From Psilocybe azurescens (taxonomy: Eukaryota; Basidiomycota; Agaricomycetes; Agaricales; Agrocybaceae), in assembly GCA_023853785.1 (NCBI GenBank), contig JAJIRX010000815.1, forward strand, positions 62,001-126,000: a stretch of DNA of 64,000 bases. Reading direction: 5' to 3'. The notes beneath the pieces were generated by a model. The model had not been told where the DNA came from, did no database searches, and worked only from the letters and a program-made list of their open reading frames with translations. How positions within the stretch are numbered: position 1 is the first letter of the stretch; every line of letters starts with the position of its first letter. This document shows, piece by piece, positions 57,341-64,000 of the stretch. The position numbers and the translations under genes were made by a program.

Positions 57341-58325
57341 ACCTCGTCATCAAGTGGTGCTGTTTCGAGGGAGCAAGAGCGTATTAATAGAATAGCCTCT
57401 ACTTATAGAACGCTCGATCTCTCATTTGACACGATGTTGAAATGACACGCAGTGAGCTCATTTAAGTACGCTCTGTAAGTATTGTAAACTGTAGATATCT
57501 GTTTCTCTTCAGCCCTAGATCCCCTGTGTCGGCGTCATGAAGGTCAGATTCCGGAAGAATCCAGAGCAAGCATGATGCTGTAAGTATGTTACATTATCTT
57601 CCGATCGTGGCGACCAACAGCAACGAGGGATGATCGAAGAAGCCCAGAGTTCAGGTGTACCATCCCCCTCCGCCGATACACATTACGAAGAGGCAAAAAC
57701 ATCAAACATACTTGCAAAGTCTCCTTCTTTTAGGCTTACGCGAAAAGCGGAGATCAACATCAACATGGATTCTTTTATGTCACTGAAAAAATTTCTTGCC
57801 TCCGGAGAAGATATGGATGGAAGAGAAAGAGCAAGAACATACTCTATGAGATAAAAAGGAAGCCAGCCGGAGAATCGGACCAAGGTCGGTCAGACTAGGA
57901 TGATTATCCAAATAAGTATGTCACAAACCGTAATCCAGGTGTTAAACAAGACACTCTCGCCTTACAACCCGCTTCCCGCACTTGTCACTTTCATCCATGA
58001 CAGTGTGGGGTCGGAGTTCTTTGTTTTTTTGGGAGATGTACTTTTAATTTAATGTCCGAGAGACTTCTTTTCAGGTTGCTTCATTTCGAGCCAGTCGTTC
58101 GGACTGACAGCCATTCACTCGTCCTCGGAAGATTTCACAGTACTCCGCCGAACCAGAATTGAGTGCAAGGCTTGCTGCTTTATCCGCCCATATGGTACGT
58201 TAGGCTCCTTGCCATGGCTACTAGTCGACACGTTTGTCGGATGTACTACGCAGGTTCCATGTTCCAGAAATCAAAGGTCTCGGAATCTAAGAAAGGACTT
58301 AATGAGAAATTAACGAGCCCATAGG
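57341..58325 (+). pseudogene. decayed multi-exon gene of unknown family, two in-frame TGA
   Basis: Three exons join in phase: 57341-57474 ('SREQERINRIASTYRTLDL', 'HAVSSFKYAL'), 57513-57579 ('RSDSGRIQSKHDA') and 57621-57854 ('QRGMIEEAQSSGVPSPSADT' … 'FMSLKKFLASGEDMDGRERA', stop TAA). Introns are 38 and 41 nt with GTAAGT donors, short but well formed. TGA codons at 57443-57445 and 57538-57540 sit in frame and could each derive from CGA. Further on, 57918-58052 reads 'MSQTVIQVLNKTLSPYNPLP' and 'FIHDSVGSEFFVFLGD', and two more exons at about 58074-58198 and 58254-58325 are joined by a GTACGT…GCAG intron. Whether these belong to the same gene is unclear. No family recognised. Confidence 0.45.
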
Positions 58326-61112
58326 AGCTGGCCAGAGAGGCTCGTTGTCAGAATTACGTCTAAGGATGTACAAACACTGTGTAAAGCAATAGTTTATCCA
58401 CCTATCTAGCTAAACACAACCGTCACAACGTCTTTCGGGAGTCACCTTTAGCTGGGATAACTGTTCATGATCCGCCATTGATGGAGCGTCTGAAACTGGT
58501 TGAATACTAGCTCAACAGTGACGTGCTACCCGTTCCCCGTTCCTACATCTACTCCTAGAGATGCATATCATATCAGAACTAGCGGACTACTGTAACCGTC
58601 AAGAATCGAGTACCATGTGCGTGCAATGTATTGTATTGTATTCTATAGACGGCTTGAACTGGCTAGACTGGGCTCACAACATTCAACTTTGATGTTCCGG
58701 CTCCCACAGTTGTGTCGACACAGCATAGGGGGACGTTATTCGGAGGGGTGTGCTCGGAGAATGCAGAACAGTTTCCTCTTATTGAATAGGTAGAAAACAT
58801 AGTACTGCGTCTAACGTCTGAGCGCGTCACATTCGGCGTCGGTTAGCCGCCGCCACTCTGGCGTTGTCGATCTGTATTTTTGAGCGCGAAGATGATGATA
58901 ACACGCAGCCTGCGGGCGCAGTATTCCAGGAGCTGATACTCGGTACTTGGATCAACAATCAATTAAGCCTACCCTTACCAACCAACGCACTCCCCGGGCC
59001 TTGACAGGAATAGAATTCATTTTAAGTGCATTTTAAGAATAAACACGAAAAAAGGACCGATGCAAAGCGGTGATTGATTCGTGGGGTTGATCATGTTCAC
59101 AAGTCAGAGTAATTCACGACTCCTGGAGCATGCAAACTCTGAAGAGTGGGGTGTTCGGCTCTCTCAAAGAAATCAGAATGGACAACTGAATACAATGGGG
59201 ATGCCGAGGCAGCGGCGGGGAGAAGGATTACGTATGTACGTACTCTAAATACGTCTAATCCACACCCTCCACATATAGAAATGGAAATGTCATATGTCAC
59301 ACAATTTTCTTTTTATTTTCCATAAAAACATATGCATCTCCAGAAAACCCGAACCGAATAACGGCACTTGTCTCACTGTCGCACCTTCTTAGTGAGAACA
59401 CTCCCGTAATCAATACATACGTATGTCGTCGCCACAATGCGCTGCACTTACACTTACACTTGCAGGACGTGTGCGTAATCTCCGACAGCGACTCGGAATC
59501 CGAGTGTGTTTCGTGTTTCGTGTTTGTGTTGTCTTTTTGAACTTTTCTTCTCATGTATATGTCTACTATTAGTATTAGCATTACTAAGTAAGGCCTCTTT
59601 ACTAAAGTGGGAGGTTGAACCTTGGTTGAACTTGTCTCCGTAACATAAGCATCGCTCGAGATGTGGCGTCAGAATCCAGATGGCCGCTACAAGTCTTAAG
59701 CTTAAGCTGGCTGGCCGGCGGCGATGCGATGCGAATCATGCGGTGCGAAATGTCATAATGACTAAGTACTGACTGACATACGGATATCATATCATACATG
59801 TGCGACTTCCGGACAGATATAGGTGATAACATTTGAAACGAGGTATGTACCATATGTACTTACGCAATGAATGCAAATTAAAATTCAATGCTGCTTCGTG
59901 ATCAGACAAGTATGGACTTCTCAAGGGTCAAGGGCCAGAGAGAGCTAAATAGTTGATACAATGCCATACTTAGCTTACTTGGAAGTCCTATAAGGATAAG
60001 ATGTGCGAAACACGTCACAACGAAACCATAAACAACAGCAGAAGCACGACATACGAGTATGATACGCATTGGAACCGGATGCAATCAAACTCTGAAGGAG
60101 AGCAAAGCGAAACAATACAATTACTCGCAAGTAAGTATTCGACGGTAGTATACAAAATAATTTTGCACTAAGAAAAACTTCGACAAGAAACGAAAAACAA
60201 CGGCCCAAATGGATGGATGATAGTGAGGGAGAAAGTTCAAGGGTGGGTACCGAGATACGATGACGACGACGGTGTGAACATGATAATGATGGTGGGCATT
60301 GTCAATGGTGGAAAGGATCATGACATGGGACGAGATTGGATGAGATTGGATTGGATGGGAAATCTGAATAGAGCAGCATGTACATAGCATAGCATAGCAT
60401 AACGTGAAAATAGCGTCAACGGCAAACGGCAAATGGCAACGTAACCGAATAGAAAAACATATCAAACACACAAACACACAAACACACAGATACGAACGAG
60501 CAGTGGGGAAATATATGTATTCTAGAATGGGAAGGGACAAGAAGAGAGGAGAGGAGAGTACGCGTGCGTGAGGTGAGGTGGTTCCAAGAAAGAAAACTTA
60601 AAAGCACAGAGATAAGTACAATAGATACCAAGAAATATGATGCGATGCGATGGAGATGGAGATGGAGATGACGATGACGATGTGATGTTGTCTAGAAGTA
60701 GAAGGAAGCGAGTTATATGATATAAATGAAGCGATATGTCGTATGGATGATGCGGATATGGGATGTGGGATATGGGCAGTGGGAAGTCCGAACGAGGGAC
60801 GATGCGATGCGATGCGAACATGTCAATGTCGATGAGAAAAAAAGGGGAAAGCATATCAGAGCGAGCGCAAAATAAACACGTAATGGGAAAGAACAAGAAC
60901 AAGAAAGAAAATAAACACGTCAAGGGTTGAACCGAGCAAGAGAGTTCAATCAAGCCTGAGAGGGAAAAAAAAATATACACACAGGGCGCGGCAGACGGGG
61001 ACGTCGGCAGTGGCGAGCGGCAGTGGCAATGAGTGTAATGCGATGAGATGATTTCCAGATGTCGAGATGATCCTATGGCAATGTCCTCAGAGGAAGGAGC
61101 GCGATCTTGTCC
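58326..61112. other. 2.8 kb intergenic and 3' UTR, nothing recognised
   Basis: 58.3-59.9 kb shows no gene. 60.0-61.1 kb is the presumed 3' flank of the gene ending at 61113 and is rich in GATGCGATGC, GGAGATGGAGAT and CATAGCATAG microsatellites, which create spurious long frames on the minus strand. Confidence 0.4.
60630..60690 (-). repeat. GATGCGATG / GGAGAT / GACGAT microsatellite cluster
   Basis: GATGCGATGCGATGGAGATG followed by GAGATGGAGATGACGATGAC. In the presumed 3' UTR of the acidic protein gene. Confidence 0.65.
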
Positions 61113-64000
61113 TCAAATCGCCCTCAATATGTCGCCCTCGTATTTGACCCTCCCGCGGTCCTTCATCGCCCTGACCGCCCTTGCTACCTCGGGGGTATCA
61201 AAGTCCTCGTGCTTGTCCGGCGGCATGGCGGCGTTGATGTACGCGAGGAGCGCCGAGATCGAGAGGTCGTCGGTGGACTCGTAGGTCGTTGCGAAGAGGT
61301 GCTCGACGGAGGCGAATATAAATTGTTTCCTGTTGGACAAGGGGGTGGTGAGTAAATAAGGGATAGAGTTGAGAGTAGAATAGTGGGAAGATATGAGAAA
61401 CTATGATCGAGGTGGTGTGTATGTCACGAAACAAGAGAGAGAGACATCGATGTTTTGAAATGAAGTGAACAAGCTAAACACATCGGCCGGAAAAGAGACA
61501 GAAGAAAGAAAAAGAAAGAGAACACTCACCTCCCAGAAGCCGAATCCAGATCAGCGAGCCCAGGAGGCCACGGGCGTCTCTGCACCTGCATCTTCATATG
61601 GGCATCCCCCTCCATACTCATGCCGCCCTCTCTCGGGGCGCTATCGAGCTCGAGCTCGCCCTCCGCGTCGAGGTCGACGTCCCATGGGCGTGCGCCGTTG
61701 CTGTGTCCCGCTTCTCGGTACGACGAAGACGGGCCAGACGAGTATCGCCCTTGGGAGGAGCCGTTCGCGTATGGCCCTGGCCCTGTTCGCGACCTGCTAC
61801 TATGTGGCTGCTGCGGATGGTGGTGCGAGAACGGCGGTGGGGGCGGGTACGGCTGGGCGTGATGGTGGTGACTGTGCTGCTGCTGTTGCTGCTGCGGGTG
61901 GTACCCGCCGCTGCCGCTGCCGCGTTGGTGTTGGTGTTGGTAGTGCTGCTGCTGCGCGTGCGGATGGGAATGAGAGTGGGAGTGCGGATGTTGGCTGGAG
62001 TTGGAGTATGGGTGTCTCGACGACGAGCCACCAGAGATGCGCTGTCCGTGTCCGGACCCAGGCCCTAGAGGTTGGCCGGTCTTGCCCGCAATTCCCTCCT
62101 TGCGTTTCGGGACACCCGACGACGTCGACGACGCCTTGTTCTGATTCGCCTGTGTCTTCTTCGCAGTAATCTTCTTCGTCTGTGCCTGTGTCTTCGCCGC
62201 CGAAGTTGTCTTCGTTTTCTTCGCCTCAGCGCCTTCCTCACCCACACCCTCCTCCGACTCTGCATCCGCATCGTCTTCGCCCTCGCCCTCAGCATCACCC
62301 TCTCCATCATCTCCTTCGGCCTCTCCATCCTCCTCCTCGCCCTGGAGCTTGCCCTCCACTTCCCCATCACCGTCACCGTCAGCAGCATCGATATCACCCT
62401 CCCCATCCCCATCCTCCATGTCCACATCCCCATCCCCGTCCTCATCGCCCTCGCCCTCGCCCTCTCCTTCACGTCCAGACATCAACTCATCTTCGTCATC
62501 GTCGTCGTCGTCATCATCATCATCATCTTGCCCCATGTCCATCCCCATATCCATCATTTCAGCATGCTCCCTATCCTGGTCCTGCGCGTGATGGTAAGGT
62601 CCAGGGTACGGATGTTGCTGCTGCTGATGAGGATGCTGAGGATGCCCTTTGCGAGTTTTGCCGTCTGCGATCTGCGCCGCCTTCTGCGTGCGTCGTTGGC
62701 TGGTGAGGGAGGGGTAGAATATGAGTATCAGATAAATAAAATTGAAAATGGAAACGAAAAATGAAAGCGACAGTCGCTATCCCATTCACCCCATCCCAAT
62801 ATGATATGTCGTCGTAAGCCGAAGACGATAAGAAAGATCACAGCAGGAAGGGCGGAAATGAAATAAAAACAAAAACAAAACAAAACAGAAAATAAAAGAA
62901 CAGAAAATAAAGGAACAGAAAGGAAAGGAACAGAAAAAAAACAAAACAAAAAAGCAACTCACTACCGCCGCACACACTTGCCCCGGTGCTGGATCCACGG
63001 GTACGCGCAATAGCTGCTGTCCTGGCGGAGCTGCACCCACTTCATGCAGAGGCTGCAGAACACGCGGTTCGGCTGCACCTCGCCGATCAGCCTGTGGGTA
63101 GCGGGCGGTGCGTCAGCGTTCGCCTCTATTCACTTTCACCGGGAGGGGGGGAGGGGGGGTGCGCCGGAGGCAAAGGAGGAAAGGAGGGAGGGGAGGGAAG
63201 GAGAGGAAAGAAGGAGAAGGCTTACCGATCAGCGCGCAGCGTCGCAGCCCGCTGCTCCGCGTTCCGCCGCCGCGACTCGTGCGCGAGCGACTGCGCGGGC
63301 GGGTACGTGCTCGGCGTCAGCGTCAGCGCCTGCGCCAGCTCGAGCGCGGGCGTGTGCACATGCGCGTAGTGCGTCTGGCTCTGGCTCTGGCTCTGGCTCT
63401 GGCTTTGGCTTTGTGATGTGCTTTGATGTTGATGTCCTGTGCTTCGCCCTGGGTCCTCGGACAGAGGGGCGCCTGTGCTTGTAGGTGGGGACGCCGAAAC
63501 AGTTGGCGACATCGGCCCGTGCGCGTGCGCACTCCGCTGTGTATGGTGGTGAGGCCCACGCACTTGCTCATTGCGTAGCTGCGAGTGCGAGTGCGCGCCC
63601 TCTCGGTCTCCATAGCTGTTGCGGTGACGATCTCTGGCTGGATCTCGTTCGCGCTCCCTTTCATGCGCGCTGACGTTGGAAGCGGCGTGCGAGTGCGAGT
63701 GCTGGTGAGATGCTGGGTAGCTCCTCCACCGCCTCTGCCCCTGTCCATTCCCATTCTGATGCTGTCGATGCCCCGCCGACTGCGAAGGCGGCGTCGGGAA
63801 CCGCGGCACGCTGATCTGCTGGGGCCCCGCCTTCGCCTTCGCCGGCGACCCATTTGAGGGAGACACAGGCGAGAGGAGCGCAGTCGTCGAGTACGAGGAG
63901 GACGATGCGCTGTGTCCGTGTCCGTGGTCTTGTTCTTGTTTTACATTTACACTCCCGTGGCCATGGCCGTGGGCATTCGATGCAGAGGCAGAGGCAGAGG
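61113..64000 (-). CDS. large His/Gln-rich acidic nuclear-type protein with CCHC-like motif (5' end beyond window)
   Basis: Exons on the minus strand: beyond 64000 to 63226, 63091 to about 62963, 62699-61530, 61329-61113; all frames open. First visible exon: Ser/Gln/His-rich with a run of (SQ)7. Second exon: 'RVFCSLCMKWVQLRQDSSYC' then 'AYPWIQHRGKCVRR', giving C-x2-C-x19-H-x3-C, a plausible zinc site. Third exon: a long Asp/Glu tract ('DEDGDGDVDMEDGDGEGDID'), a Lys-rich stretch ('AAKTQAQTKKITAKKTQ') suited to nuclear import, and His/Gln runs. Last exon: a compact basic/acidic segment 'DLSISALLAYINAAMPPDKH' … 'MKDRGRVKYEGDILRAI', which could fold as a small helical domain. Looks like a DNA- or chromatin-associated protein; function inferred only. 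The second exon's donor is GTGAGT (62962) or GTAGTG (62965). Confidence 0.75.

Noticed and set aside
60121..60980. Minus-strand frames up to 152 codons, hydrophobic
   Set aside because: Generated by GATG/CATA microsatellites and T-rich complement in a presumed 3' UTR; no conserved pattern.
61465..62764. Plus-strand frames of 150-234 codons
   Set aside because: Antisense shadows of the acidic/His-rich exon on the minus strand, which has in-phase introns on both sides.
1..64000. CRISPR array, operon or bacterial defence system
   Set aside because: No regular repeat-spacer array, and genes are intron-rich and eukaryotic.

Overview
This window looks like nuclear DNA from a mushroom-forming basidiomycete (Agaricomycetes). 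The grounds are: genes split by many short GT-AG introns (about 40-80 nt); two members of the uncharacterised agaricomycete 7-TM family with the hallmark 'SDGLL..WRC..VWG' and 'G(M)APT(I/V)LV.R(I/L)AL' motifs; a class 3 lipase, an F-box protein, an MEF2-type MADS-box factor of the Rlm1 class; and many DNA transposons with small foldback derivatives. Nothing resembles a prokaryotic operon. I cannot assign a genus.

Layout. 0-18 kb: CACTG-ended foldback element copy 1; 7-TM gene A; two decayed unidentified genes; an F-box gene; a TA-flanked MITE; foldback copy 2 sitting in the 3' end of a predicted secreted-protein gene; and a class 3 lipase gene. 18-34 kb: an AT-rich, repeat-filled island with a tRNA-derived SINE head, a hAT remnant, a dead Tc1/mariner element with a four-motif end structure, three related large inverted-repeat elements built of TCCAnTGGA arrays and carrying GGGCAA tracts, a lone first exon of a third 7-TM paralogue at the edge of one of them, a minisatellite, a large hairpin and a Tc1-type MITE. 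34.7-36.8 kb: 7-TM gene B and a small decayed ORF. 36.8-41.5 kb: nothing recognisable. 41.5-42 kb: a small cysteine-rich secreted protein gene. 46.3-48.7 kb: the Rlm1-like MADS-box gene. 52.5-55.5 kb: two hAT-type MITEs with clear 8-bp target duplications, on either side of a small single-TM proline-rich protein gene. 57.3-58.3 kb: a decayed multi-exon gene. 61.1 kb to the right edge: a gene for a large His/Gln-rich and acidic protein with a CCHC-like motif, running off the window.

Two themes cut across the window. First, several otherwise good genes (both 7-TM genes, F-box, lipase, MADS-box) need single-base corrections, mostly at homopolymer runs, to read through; for the lipase and MADS-box genes the corrected exons sum exactly to whole codons. 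That favours consensus errors or very recent mutation over old decay. Second, other genes are broken by in-frame TGA codons that would be CGA (Arg) before a CpG-to-TpG change, as expected from methylated-CpG deamination or RIP-like mutation.

The genes do not form an obvious pathway or secondary-metabolite cluster. They are independent housekeeping or surface genes set among transposons. Protein sequences were read by eye; family calls rest on motifs, not on searches.
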